NCBI GenBank assembly: GCA_019359125.1
Contig: JAHHHY010000002.1
Span: 310,001 to 374,000 of the forward strand
DNA: 64,000 nt
Source: Pleurocapsa minor GSE-CHR-MK 17-07R
Lineage (GTDB): Bacteria; Chloroflexota; Anaerolineae; Aggregatilineales; Phototrophicaceae
Reading direction: 5' to 3'
The position numbers were made by a program, and so were the translations under genes. The notes under the pieces are model-generated. The model searched no databases and was not told the DNA's origin. It was given only the letters and a program-made list of their open reading frames with translations. Shown here piece after piece: positions 18,923 through 27,397 of the stretch. Every line of letters begins with the position of its first letter. The first letter of the stretch is position 1.

Positions 18923-19417
18923 GTGACCAACAGCACGACGGAATGGGTCAATCACACCCTGCGCCACCGCGAATGGCGGCCCACGCGCACGGCGGTCGCA
19001 GTCGGCATCCTGGGCCTGTTTGTGGCCATCATCATCGGTGCGTTGTACCTGTCCCAGTCGGCCAATGCGTCGGCGATGGGCCGCCAGCTTGAAGTGCTGA
19101 TTGCCGAGCGCAACGACCTGGAACAAACCAACGAACGCCTGCGCGCTGAAATCGCCAGCCTGCGCGGGGTGGGCCGACTGCTCACGCGTGCCACCGAGCT
19201 GGGCTTCGTCAGCGCGACACAGGATCAGATCATGTACGTTGCGGTGAATGGCTACAACCCGGCCCGCGATGAAATGCCTGAACTGGCCGACGCAGCAATC
19301 CTGCAGGCGCAGGATATCATCGTGCCTGCCTACGACGAATCGTTCATTGGCTGGGCGCAGTCGCAGTTTGACGCGCTGCGCCAGCAGCTGGAAAGCTTCA
19401 CCCAGGAGGGTTCGTAA
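18923..19417 (+). CDS. FtsL/DivIC-like bitopic protein
   Basis: A 164-residue protein with a basic N-terminus, one hydrophobic helix at ~26-46 (VAVGILGLFVAIIIGALYLS), then a coiled coil at ~50-80 (LEVLIAERNDLEQTNERLRAE). This is the septum-formation-initiator/FtsL layout, in which the extracytoplasmic coil pairs with FtsB/DivIC. It directly precedes the PBP gene (6 nt apart), as ftsL precedes ftsI in dcw clusters. Sequence identity to named FtsL is not evident, so the name rests on topology and position. The GTG start follows CCGGAG. Confidence 0.7.
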   Translation: MTNSTTEWVNHTLRHREWRPTRTAVAVGILGLFVAIIIGALYLSQSANASAMGRQLEVLIAERNDLEQTNERLRAEIASLRGVGRLLTRATELGFVSATQDQIMYVAVNGYNPARDEMPELADAAILQAQDIIVPAYDESFIGWAQSQFDALRQQLESFTQEGS

Positions 19418-19423
19418 AGCCTG

Positions 19424-21190
19424 ATGGCCACACAGACCAGCGTTTATTTCCCGCAGCAGCAGTCTTTCCGCAAACGCCTGCCGTTTGTCGTGGTGGCGCT
19501 GATTGCGGCCAGCCTGCTCATGCTGGGCCGCCTGGCATCGTTCCAGTTCCAGATTGGCCTCAGCCCTGAGGCCATCACCTATCTGGAAGGCCTGCGCGAT
19601 GCCGGCTACAACCGTGAGCTGAGGATTGCCGCCAACCGGGGCAATATCTATGACCGCAACGGCGAAGTGCTGGCCGTGAATTCGCTCGAATATCAGGTTG
19701 GCCTCAGCCCCAATCTGCTGGAAGACCCGCGTGAGGCAGCCACGCAGCTGGCGGCTGTGCTGGGCCGCCCGGAGCTGGAAATGTTTGAAGCAGCGACGGC
19801 CAATGTGCCGTGGGTGCTGCTGGCGTCTCGCGTGAGCGCCGAAGTGGGCCAGCGCCTGACCGCGCTTGATCTCGGCTCTGGCCTGCAAATGTCGCCGCTG
19901 CCCCGGCGCAGCTATCCACAGGGCACGCTGGCCGCGCAGGTGATCGGCTTTGTCGGCGGCGACCTGACCGGTTATTACGGCGTGGAGGGCTATTACCAGG
20001 ACACGCTGGAAGGCCAGGCGCGTGACCGCACGGTGAGCAACATCCCGTTTGAGGCCGAGCAGGCCGACTGGCAGGGCGATCAGGGCGCCGATATCGTGCT
20101 GACGATCGACCGTGACGTGCAGTATCTGGTGGAGACGCAGCTGCTCAATGCCCTCAGCCAGTCCGGCGCGGAAAGCGGCAGCATCCTGGTCATGAATCCG
20201 CGCAATGGCGATATCCTGGGCATGGCCAATTTCCCGTCGTTTGACCCGAATGCGTATTTTAACGTCGAGGATCCGGCGCAGCTGGTGAACCTCGCCATCT
20301 CTGGCAATTATGAACCTGGCTCGGTCATGAAGATCATCACGGTGGCTGCCGCGCTGGACCGGGGCGTGATTACGCCGGATTTCACCTATTTCGACAATGG
20401 TTCGCTGGAAGTGGGCGGCATCACGGTGCGCAACTGGGACCGTGTGGCCCACGGCACGGTGGATGCGACGCAGATCCTGGTGCAATCGCTGAACATTGGC
20501 GCGGCCACGCTGGCGATGATGATGGGGCCGGACCAGTTTTATCCGGAGCTGAATGAGTTTGGCTTCGGACGGCGCACGGGTGTCGACTTGCAGGGCGAGG
20601 AAAGCGGCATTTTCTATGCGCCGGGTGACCCGGACTGGGCGGAAGCCAACATCGCCACCAACAGCTTCGGCCAGGGCATTTCGGTCACGCCGCTGCAAAT
20701 GCTGACGGCGGTCAATGCGATTGCCAACGGCGGCCTGATGATGCAGCCGCGCGTGGTGCACCAAATCAATGACAATGGGGAGATTTTTACCTCGCAGCCA
20801 TCCGCTCTGGGGCGCCCCATTTCCGCCGAAACGGCGTCGATTGTGACGCGCATGATGGTGAGCGTGGTCGATGACGGCCTGGATGAATCGGCCAGCCTGC
20901 CCGGCTATACCATCGCAGGCAAGACCGGTACCGCCGAGATTCCCACGCCGTTTGGCTATGAATCGGGCACATCGATTGTCACGTTTGTCGGCTTCCTGCC
21001 CGCGGATGATCCGCAGATCAGCATCCTGATTCGGCTGGATCGCCCGCGTGAATACTGGGCGAGTGTCGTGGCTGCGCCGGTTTTCCGCGACCTGGCCGAG
21101 CGCCTGGTGGTGCAGCTGGCCATCCCGCCGGATGCCACGCGCCGCGAGCTGGCCGTGCAGGGTGGGTCGATCAGCGGCATCTCGCGCTAA
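19424..21190 (+). CDS. ftsI: Class B penicillin-binding protein (FtsI/PBP3-like transpeptidase)
   Basis: Septal transpeptidase. A short cytoplasmic tail and one membrane helix (residues ~20-36) precede the dimerisation domain, with RGNIYDRNGEVLA near 72-84. The transpeptidase domain has all three motifs: S-V-M-K with nucleophile Ser ~300, S-L-N ~355-357 and K-T-G ~500-502. No PASTA repeats are present. Its place between the ftsL-like gene and mraY makes FtsI the natural role. GGAGGG overlapping the previous stop is the RBS. Confidence 0.93.
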   Translation: MATQTSVYFPQQQSFRKRLPFVVVALIAASLLMLGRLASFQFQIGLSPEAITYLEGLRDAGYNRELRIAANRGNIYDRNGEVLAVNSLEYQVGLSPNLLEDPREAATQLAAVLGRPELEMFEAATANVPWVLLASRVSAEVGQRLTALDLGSGLQMSPLPRRSYPQGTLAAQVIGFVGGDLTGYYGVEGYYQDTLEGQARDRTVSNIPFEAEQADWQGDQGADIVLTIDRDVQYLVETQLLNALSQSGAESGSILVMNPRNGDILGMANFPSFDPNAYFNVEDPAQLVNLAISGNYEPGSVMKIITVAAALDRGVITPDFTYFDNGSLEVGGITVRNWDRVAHGTVDATQILVQSLNIGAATLAMMMGPDQFYPELNEFGFGRRTGVDLQGEESGIFYAPGDPDWAEANIATNSFGQGISVTPLQMLTAVNAIANGGLMMQPRVVHQINDNGEIFTSQPSALGRPISAETASIVTRMMVSVVDDGLDESASLPGYTIAGKTGTAEIPTPFGYESGTSIVTFVGFLPADDPQISILIRLDRPREYWASVVAAPVFRDLAERLVVQLAIPPDATRRELAVQGGSISGISR

Positions 21191-21223
21191 TTTACCGCTT
21201 GTCCGGGGGGACACAAATCGCTT

Positions 21224-22252
21224 ATGCCTGCATCGCTGCCATTCGCGCTCACTATGGGTGCGGTCACCTTCCTGCTGTGCGTCATCTGGGGCGGCCCGTT
21301 TGTCGAGGTGCTGCGCCGTCTGCGCATCGGCAAACAGATTCGCGAACAGCTCAGCGAGGGCCATCAGCTCAAGGCGGGCACGCCCACCATGGGCGGCCTG
21401 ATGATCGTGTTTCCGGTGGTGGCGCTGGTGCTGGGCCTGAACCTGGTCAGCGTGGTGCGCGGCTCATCGATCTCCGGGGCCAGCATCCTGCTGCCGTTGC
21501 TGGTGATGGTCAGCTTCGCGCTGCTGGGCGCGTATGACGATTGGGAAGGCATTCGCCGGTCACGCAATCCGCTGCGTCCGCGCGGCGAGGGCATCAGCGG
21601 CCGGGTGAAGTTTGCCCTGCAAGTGCTGCTGGCTGGCGTGGTTTCGTGCGTTATCTCGCTTTATGACGGCGGCTTCCAGTTTGCCAACCAGATCAATATC
21701 CCCCTGCTGGGCTTCGCGATTCCGCTGCACCCGATCCTGTTCATCCCCATCAGCACGATCATCATCGTAGGCTTTTCGAATGCCACCAACCTGACCGATG
21801 GCATGGATGGGCTGGCGGGCATCATCACCGCCAGCGCATTTGCCGCCTACGGGATCATCGCGTTTTTGCAGGGGCAGATTTTTCTGGTGCAGTTGTGCTT
21901 CATCCTGGTGGGCGCGTGCTTCGCCTTCCTGTGGTACAACGCGCATCCGGCGCAGATGTTCATGGGCGATACCGGCTCGCTGGCGCTGGGGGCCACGCTG
22001 GGCACTATCGCCATCATGACCGGCCAGTGGCTGCTGCTGCCCGTGATCGCCATCGTGCCGGTGGCCGAGGCGGTGTCGGTGATTTTGCAGGTGACGTATT
22101 ACAAGCGCACCAAAGGCAAACGCCTGTTCCGTATGTCGCCGCTGCATCACCATTTTGAGCTGGGCGGATGGAGCGAGACGCAGGTGGTGCAGCGCTTCTG
22201 GTTGGTGGGTCTGCTGGCGTCGATCCTCGGCGTCGCACTCGCGCTGCTGTAG
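21224..22252 (+). CDS. mraY: Phospho-N-acetylmuramoyl-pentapeptide transferase MraY
   Basis: Integral membrane enzyme making lipid I from UDP-MurNAc-pentapeptide and undecaprenyl phosphate. Ten hydrophobic segments are predictable. Family signatures are AGTPTMGGLM, the catalytic DDW, NATNLTDGMDGLA, MGDTGSLALG and the C-terminal PLHHHFE. Length is 342. It is the last gene of the plus dcw arm and is followed by a strong hairpin terminator. murD, murE and murF, which commonly flank it, are absent here. Confidence 0.97.
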   Translation: MPASLPFALTMGAVTFLLCVIWGGPFVEVLRRLRIGKQIREQLSEGHQLKAGTPTMGGLMIVFPVVALVLGLNLVSVVRGSSISGASILLPLLVMVSFALLGAYDDWEGIRRSRNPLRPRGEGISGRVKFALQVLLAGVVSCVISLYDGGFQFANQINIPLLGFAIPLHPILFIPISTIIIVGFSNATNLTDGMDGLAGIITASAFAAYGIIAFLQGQIFLVQLCFILVGACFAFLWYNAHPAQMFMGDTGSLALGATLGTIAIMTGQWLLLPVIAIVPVAEAVSVILQVTYYKRTKGKRLFRMSPLHHHFELGGWSETQVVQRFWLVGLLASILGVALALL

Positions 22253-22302
22253 GTCGTCGTTTACACACCGGATTCCGGAATAGTCCCGATAGCGGGAAAT
22301 CA

Positions 22303-22330
22303 AAACGCCCCCGAAGCTTCGAGGGCGTTT
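22303..22330. terminator. Bidirectional terminator between mraY and rpsA
   Basis: AAACGCCC (22303-22310) pairs with GGGCGTTT (22323-22330). The loop contains a small GAAGCTTC palindrome, and a T-rich tail follows on both strands. It separates convergent mraY and rpsA. Confidence 0.85.
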
Positions 22331-22352
22331 CTGTTTGCGTATTGGCCGCAGA

Positions 22353-23639
22353 CTAGACGGCGTTGTCGCTGCTGCCAGCTTCCACTTCGACCGGCGTGTC
22401 ATTCACGGGGGCTTCAGGGGCGGCATCGACCGGCGTGACTTCAGGTGCAGCTTCAGCGGCGGGCGGCGCATCAGCAGCCGTGGCTTCGCCTGCTTCGGTC
22501 GCTTCTGCGGCGTCAGCCTTGGGCGCTTCTGCCGAGGCATCGGTGCCCCAGCGCTGGGTGAAACCAACGCGGCGCTTTTCCGGCTCGAGGTGGCTGATGC
22601 GCAGGCTGAGGCGGTCGCTCTTCTTCACGTACGAATACGGTTCCTTCAGCGAGCCGTTGCCCATTTCGCTGAGGTGCAGCAGGCCTTCCAGGCCGTCATC
22701 CAGCGCGACGAACGCGCCGAAGTCGACGACATTGGTGACCGTGCCTTCCACCAGCTGGCCTTCGTGATACTTCTGGCCCGCGCTCTCCCACGGGTCCTGA
22801 AGCAGGCGCTTGCGGCTGAGCGCGATGCGGTTGGTTTCGCGGTCCAGGCTAAGCACGTACACTTCGATTTCTTCGCCGACGCGCAGCACATCACGCGGGT
22901 GATCGACGCGGTGCCAGGCCAGCTCGCTGACGTGGATGAGGCCATCCGCGCCGCCCAGGTTCACGAACGCGCCGAAGTCGCGCAGGCCGGTGACCTTGCC
23001 GGTCACGCGGTCGCCTTCTTTCAGCTCGCTCAGCAGGCGCGCCTTGTTGGCCGCACGCTGTTCCTTCTGTGCCTCACGCTCGCTGAAAATCAGGCGGCGG
23101 CGGCTCTGATCGACTTCGATCACCTTCACGTTCAGCTTGTGCGAGAGCAGGTCGTCCCACGTGTCGCGGCTGCCGCTGCTGGTGGTCGAGATCAGATGTG
23201 AGCTGGGAATGAAGCCTTCCAGACGGTTCCACTGTACGAGGATACCGCCGCGGTTGTGGCCCTTGACCTCAACTTCGACAGGTTCTTCTGTCTTGATGAG
23301 TTCTTTGGCTTTCTCCCAGTCGTACTGCTGCATGCCCTGATTGATCGACACGAGCAGGTTGTCGTTCGGGTCACGGTGCATCACATACACGGGGACCATC
23401 TGGCCCACGCGCAGCGCCGCACGCGCCGCCGGTTCCAGACGCTCAAGGTCACCAGAAGGGACAATGCCGTCAAATTTGGAACCAAGATCCACGATGACTT
23501 CGCGGTTGGTGATTTCCAGGATGGTGGCGTTGATGATCTGGCCCTTGGCGGGCTGGATGAGGCTTAGGGATTGATCCAGCAGCGCGAGAAAATCGTTGTC
23601 TGAATCCTGAAACTGCTGATCTGACTGTGTCGCTGCCAT
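22353..23639 (-). CDS. rpsA: Ribosomal protein S1-like protein with four S1 domains
   Basis: RNA-binding protein with four tandem S1/OB folds: first near residues 30-100 (ATILEITNREVIVDLG), second ~110-185, third ~205-275 (TGKVTGLRDFGAFVNLGG), fourth ~290-365 (GTVTNVVDFGAFVALDDG). An Ala/Glu/Pro-rich acidic tail follows. Four-domain S1 proteins are usual outside Proteobacteria and help mRNA loading on the 30S subunit. I start at ATG 23639; the frame extends upstream, but those residues look like leader sequence. A structured leader and a TATAAT box precede it. Confidence 0.9.
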   Translation of the reverse strand: MAATQSDQQFQDSDNDFLALLDQSLSLIQPAKGQIINATILEITNREVIVDLGSKFDGIVPSGDLERLEPAARAALRVGQMVPVYVMHRDPNDNLLVSINQGMQQYDWEKAKELIKTEEPVEVEVKGHNRGGILVQWNRLEGFIPSSHLISTTSSGSRDTWDDLLSHKLNVKVIEVDQSRRRLIFSEREAQKEQRAANKARLLSELKEGDRVTGKVTGLRDFGAFVNLGGADGLIHVSELAWHRVDHPRDVLRVGEEIEVYVLSLDRETNRIALSRKRLLQDPWESAGQKYHEGQLVEGTVTNVVDFGAFVALDDGLEGLLHLSEMGNGSLKEPYSYVKKSDRLSLRISHLEPEKRRVGFTQRWGTDASAEAPKADAAEATEAGEATAADAPPAAEAAPEVTPVDAAPEAPVNDTPVEVEAGSSDNAV

Positions 23640-23706
23640 CGGTGCTAACTCGCCTTCGAGATTCGTGCCGTGCCACCTGTGTTTATTCCGATAAAACGTC
23701 CACTTT

Positions 23707-23776
23707 GCGACGTTTGACCGTCGCATTCGCCAATGCGCGCAGGATAACGGCTATCCAGTAACATGACTTCATTATA
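23707..23776 (-). promoter_or_regulatory. rpsA promoter box and structured leader
   Basis: On the minus strand a consensus -10 TATAAT lies at 23771-23776, with a weak GTTCAC-like -35 about 16 bp upstream. The transcript leader is ~130 nt and holds two adjacent stem-loops that share a strand: GCGACG/CGTCGC (23707-23712 with 23719-23724) and CGCATT/AATGCG (23722-23727 with 23732-23737). Because they are mutually exclusive, they could act as a switch for autogenous S1 control; that is inference. Confidence 0.5.
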
Positions 23777-23827
23777 TCGGTGAGTATTTCGCGTGAACGA
23801 AACACTCTTAGTTTTCTAATTCGGTGA

Positions 23828-24356
23828 CTAGTTCACTTCGGGGTCCGGAGTCAGCATGCCCATGTTGCGCAGGCCACGGTCAATCTCCCACGGATACACG
23901 ATGTAGGCATCGGTCACGCCGCCGTAGAAATCGGGCTTGGCCTTCTTGAACATCGAGCGGTAGGGATTGAAGTGCAGCACGCAGGTGTAGGGGGTGGCGC
24001 CGGCACTTAGCACGCGCTCACGAACGGCCGTGCTGGTGCGTCCGCTGCCCCACACATCGTCGACGATCAGCGTGGTGCGGCCGCGCAGCAGGTCGTCGTC
24101 CGGGAACTGCAAAAACGACGGCCAGGCCATCAGTCCGGCGCTGCCGGTCGTGCTGGGGAAATCGACTGCCGCGGTGAGCAGGTGGGTGATCTTGAGCGCC
24201 TCGGCCAGCATGCCGCCGGGGATCACACCGCCGCGTGTGATCAAGACCATAGCGCCGAAACTGCCGACGCTGCGGAGCTGTGGCAGCAGCACGTCGATCA
24301 GCTTGTCGACGTCTGGCCATGTGATGAGTTCATGGCGCAGTGGATTATCTGTCATG
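23828..24356 (-). CDS. Phosphoribosyltransferase-family protein
   Basis: A 175-residue type I PRTase. The PRPP-binding loop is clear at residues ~94-109 (TTLIVDDVWGSGRTST), preceded by a GAMVLITRGGVIPGG block that forms the pyrophosphate loop. Nearest in style to xanthine/hypoxanthine-type (Gpt/Hpt-like) phosphoribosyltransferases of purine salvage; the base specificity hood is not diagnostic. ATG 24356 follows AGAGGAA. No purine genes are adjacent. Confidence 0.8.
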
Positions 24357-24448
24357 CCTGATTCCTCTTGGGATGCGTGCAGGTGGGCACGCGCACGCCT
24401 GTGCAAATGCCAACGAGTATAACAGGTTTTCGCCTGCACAGGAAAATA

Positions 24449-25774
24449 TTATGCCCTGATAACGCCCTGTATGGACGTGCCCGCCAGCGCAAAACATACC
24501 CACCACGCGGTTTGGGTTTGCAGCAGCGAGTACGGATAGTGATCAAGCAGCCCGACTGCTGACAGCGCCAGGCCGCCTGCCAGCAGGGCGATGCGCCACG
24601 CTGTGCGCTCTTGTCGGATGGCGCGGACAGCGGCGATGGTCATGCAGGCAAGCGCGGCCAGCAGCAGCGCCAGCCCCGGCGTGCCCAGTTCTGCCCATGC
24701 CAGCAGATACACGTTATGCACATTGTCGCCGCGCAGGTCATAGAACGTGTCGCGCAGATAACGCGAGGCCCGCCACGGGAAGTTGCCCGCGCCGATGCCG
24801 GTCAGCGGTTCTTCACGAATCGCGCGGAAGGCAAAGTCAGTGAACACCAGCCGGTCAGACACCGACCTCAGCTCGGTCGATTCCTGTCCGTCCCCGGCGC
24901 GTGCGGCGATAAACGGGCCGTACTCCGTGACGAACAGGCCGCCCGCCATCAGGCACAGGGCGGCACACAGCGCGACGGCCTGCAGGGCAGCCCGGCGCAG
25001 CACCAGCCGCGCAAACAGCAGCAGCGCCAGCCCGCCCACGAAGAATCCGCCCCACGCGGCACGCGAAAAGGTGACCAGCAGCCCATACAGGATGAACGCG
25101 ACGGCACATGCGCCCATGATGCCCTGCCAGCGGCGCGCACTCACCAGCCAGGCCGATGCGGCCAGCCCGCCGATCATCAGCACCCCGGCGAAGATATTCG
25201 GGTGTGGATGCAGCCCGTAGGGCCGCGCCAGCACCAGGTCACCAGCGCGCACGATGCTGGTGCCGTAGCCCGCCGATGTATACGGAAATTCGCCCAGCAT
25301 CGTTAGTCCGATGGCGCCGTTGGCATTCACCTGCGCGATGCCCAGCGCGGCGTTCCAGATGCCGCTGATGGCCAATGCCGCCGCAGCCGCCCGCGGCGTG
25401 ATGCCGCTGCATGCCGCCGTCAGCGTGAACAGCGCCACGATCATGAACCTGAGCGCGGCGTTTTCGGCGATGTCTGGCTGCGTGCGCTCCATGAACGCCC
25501 AGTGCTGCGACAGACTGGCCCAGCCGGCCAGCAGCAGCACGGCTATCGCCCAGCCTGCGCGCCAGCGGTCTGCGGCAAAAACCCGCAGTCCGGGGCAGCC
25601 GCCCGCCAGCCAGAAGAGGACTGCCGCCAGCATCGGCAGGAACATGACGAAGCGCACCACATAGTACGAGGTAAGGACGGGCGGATACGCGGGCAGGCGC
25701 AGCCACAACGGGATGCACAGCAGCGACAGCAGCACGCTGATGCGGGTGAGGGTGAGCAAAAGGGGACGCAGCAT
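24449..25774 (-). CDS. O-antigen ligase/polymerase-like (Wzy_C) membrane protein
   Basis: A 441-residue protein with about eleven hydrophobic helices and one large periplasmic loop. Its second half has the Wzy_C block, including PHPNIFAGVLMIGG and a loop with TGIGAGNFPW followed by HNVYLLAWAELG. The conserved His and Arg of this superfamily (WaaL, Wzy, PglL) are plausible there. It may ligate or polymerise surface glycans, which fits the GT-C transferases at 36-44 kb, but no linked sugar-nucleotide genes are present. It lies 8 nt from queG and may be cotranscribed. Confidence 0.75.
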   Translation of the reverse strand: MLRPLLLTLTRISVLLSLLCIPLWLRLPAYPPVLTSYYVVRFVMFLPMLAAVLFWLAGGCPGLRVFAADRWRAGWAIAVLLLAGWASLSQHWAFMERTQPDIAENAALRFMIVALFTLTAACSGITPRAAAAALAISGIWNAALGIAQVNANGAIGLTMLGEFPYTSAGYGTSIVRAGDLVLARPYGLHPHPNIFAGVLMIGGLAASAWLVSARRWQGIMGACAVAFILYGLLVTFSRAAWGGFFVGGLALLLFARLVLRRAALQAVALCAALCLMAGGLFVTEYGPFIAARAGDGQESTELRSVSDRLVFTDFAFRAIREEPLTGIGAGNFPWRASRYLRDTFYDLRGDNVHNVYLLAWAELGTPGLALLLAALACMTIAAVRAIRQERTAWRIALLAGGLALSAVGLLDHYPYSLLQTQTAWWVCFALAGTSIQGVIRA

Positions 25775-25782
25775 GAGCCCGA

Positions 25783-26835
25783 CTATAGCGCAGAAATCCG
25801 GTCGAGCGCCCAGCGGGCGTGGCGCTGCACGCTGGCGCTGGCGTCACCGAGCAAGTGCGTCAGTGCCGGAATAGCTTCCGGTGACGCCCAGTTCCCGGCC
25901 GCGACGCACGCATTGCGCACCAGCCGGTCGCGGCCGGTGCGAAACAACGGCGTCCCGCGAAAGCGCGCCGCAAACGCTTCATGCGTCAGCCCGAGCAGGT
26001 CGGTCAGGCGGGGGGCGGCACGGCTGACATCCGTGAGCTGAAAGGCTTCAGTGCGCGTCTCGCCGGCGAAGCGCTGGAACGGGCACACGTCATTGCAGAT
26101 ATCGCAGCCGAACACCCAGTTGCCCATCATTGGGCGCATGTCTTCGGCGATGTCGTCTTTGTGTTCGATCGTCCAGTAGCTGATGCAGCGGCGCGCATCC
26201 AGTACATACGGCTGAGGAAACGCGTCAGTCGGGCAGGCGGACAGGCAGCGCGTGCACGAACCGCACATGCTGGCGCGCGCCAGCGGAACATCATAGTCGT
26301 CGCATGCGCTGGTGAGCAGGATTTCGCCCAGGAAGAACAGGCTGCCAGCACGCGGATGGATGAGCATGGTGTTTTTGCCGATGAAGCCCAGCCCGGCGCG
26401 CTGCCCATGCGAACGCTCCAGGAGCGGCCCGGTGTCGACATAAGCACGCTGCGACAGGCCGAATTGTTCGGTCAGTGCCGCCGCGACGCGCTCCAAACGC
26501 GCCATCATCACGTCATGATAATCGCTGCCCCACGCGTAACAGGTGATGCGTCCGCGAGACGGATCCGCCAGCACGTCCGCGGGAAAGAGCTGGCGGTAAT
26601 CCAGCGCGACGACGACGAGTGTTTGTACGCCGGGCAAAATGACCGATAAATCCTGCCGACGGGCGACGCGATCCGGTCGCGCCAGATAATTCATGCCGCC
26701 GTGCATCCCATTGCCGATCCAGCGCAGGTACGCATCCAGCATCGGCGAGGGCTCGGCCGGAATAATTCCGGTCCGGTCAAAACCGTGGGCAGCGCACAGG
26801 GCGCGGATGTCCGCGCCGTTCAGGCGGTCAGGCAT
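25783..26835 (-). CDS. queG: Epoxyqueuosine reductase QueG
   Basis: Cobalamin- and Fe-S-dependent enzyme for the last step of queuosine tRNA modification. Two 4Fe-4S motifs are visible: CGSCTRCLSACPTDAF and CDICNDVCPFQRF. The N-terminal DUF1730 part and a C-terminal HEAT-like segment (LVRNACVAAGNWASPEAIP) complete the family's layout over 350 residues. Its start overlaps the ybaK stop by 8 nt. Other queuosine genes are not in the window. Confidence 0.95.
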   Translation of the reverse strand: MPDRLNGADIRALCAAHGFDRTGIIPAEPSPMLDAYLRWIGNGMHGGMNYLARPDRVARRQDLSVILPGVQTLVVVALDYRQLFPADVLADPSRGRITCYAWGSDYHDVMMARLERVAAALTEQFGLSQRAYVDTGPLLERSHGQRAGLGFIGKNTMLIHPRAGSLFFLGEILLTSACDDYDVPLARASMCGSCTRCLSACPTDAFPQPYVLDARRCISYWTIEHKDDIAEDMRPMMGNWVFGCDICNDVCPFQRFAGETRTEAFQLTDVSRAAPRLTDLLGLTHEAFAARFRGTPLFRTGRDRLVRNACVAAGNWASPEAIPALTHLLGDASASVQRHARWALDRISAL

Positions 26836-27331
26836 CCTGATCGGGCGTATCCCCGGCCGGACGGCTGACCTCGGCCAGGCGGGCGCGCACCACCACCATC
26901 AGCATGTTCACCGGCACGCGCAGGTCGACGCCGCGCTGGCCGCCGCTGACAAGGATATGCTGATGGCTCATGGCGGGCTGGTCGAGGATGGTCATCCAGT
27001 TTTTGTGCGTCAGGGCCAGCGCGCCAATGCCGCCGACTTTGAGTCCGGTCATCTCCTCGGCATCTTTGTGGGCGGCCATGCGCACTTTCTTGACGCCCGC
27101 CGCCACGGCCACCTTCTTCAGGTCGAGCTGGCGGTCGCTGGCGATCATGACGAGGATGGGCTTGTCACCCGACTCCGGCTCCACCACCAGCGTCTTGTAG
27201 ACGGTGTCGGGCGGTTCGCCCAGCACCTCGGCGATTTCTTCGGCATCGCGCAGGCTGTCGGGGAACTCCACCACCTCATACGGCACTTTGTGCTGTTCCA
27301 GCAGGCGCATTGAGTTGAGTTTATTTTTCAT
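26828..27331 (-). CDS. ybaK: YbaK/EbsC-family Cys-tRNA deacylase
   Basis: Trans-editing hydrolase that clears misacylated Cys-tRNA(Pro). The domain runs from ~20 to the C-terminus and contains VYKTLVVEPES, AAGVKKVRMA with the conserved Lys, and VGGIGAL, which is close to the family GGISPLG block. There is no ProRS context. ATG 27331 lacks a strong RBS; a GTG at 27349 would add six residues. It is translationally overlapped with queG. Confidence 0.9.
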   Translation of the reverse strand: MKNKLNSMRLLEQHKVPYEVVEFPDSLRDAEEIAEVLGEPPDTVYKTLVVEPESGDKPILVMIASDRQLDLKKVAVAAGVKKVRMAAHKDAEEMTGLKVGGIGALALTHKNWMTILDQPAMSHQHILVSGGQRGVDLRVPVNMLMVVVRARLAEVSRPAGDTPDQDA

Positions 27332-27397
27332 GGGTTTTTCGCAAACCACGCACTTTGAAGGCTGTCAGATGTGCCATACTAAAGACAGTCAATAAGA

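Noticed and set aside
18833-21364. 843-codon minus-strand open frame
   Set aside because: It lies fully antisense to the ftsL-like, PBP and mraY genes, which have all family motifs. The antisense peptide is His/Arg/Gln-rich with no domain, as is common for shadows in G+C-rich DNA.
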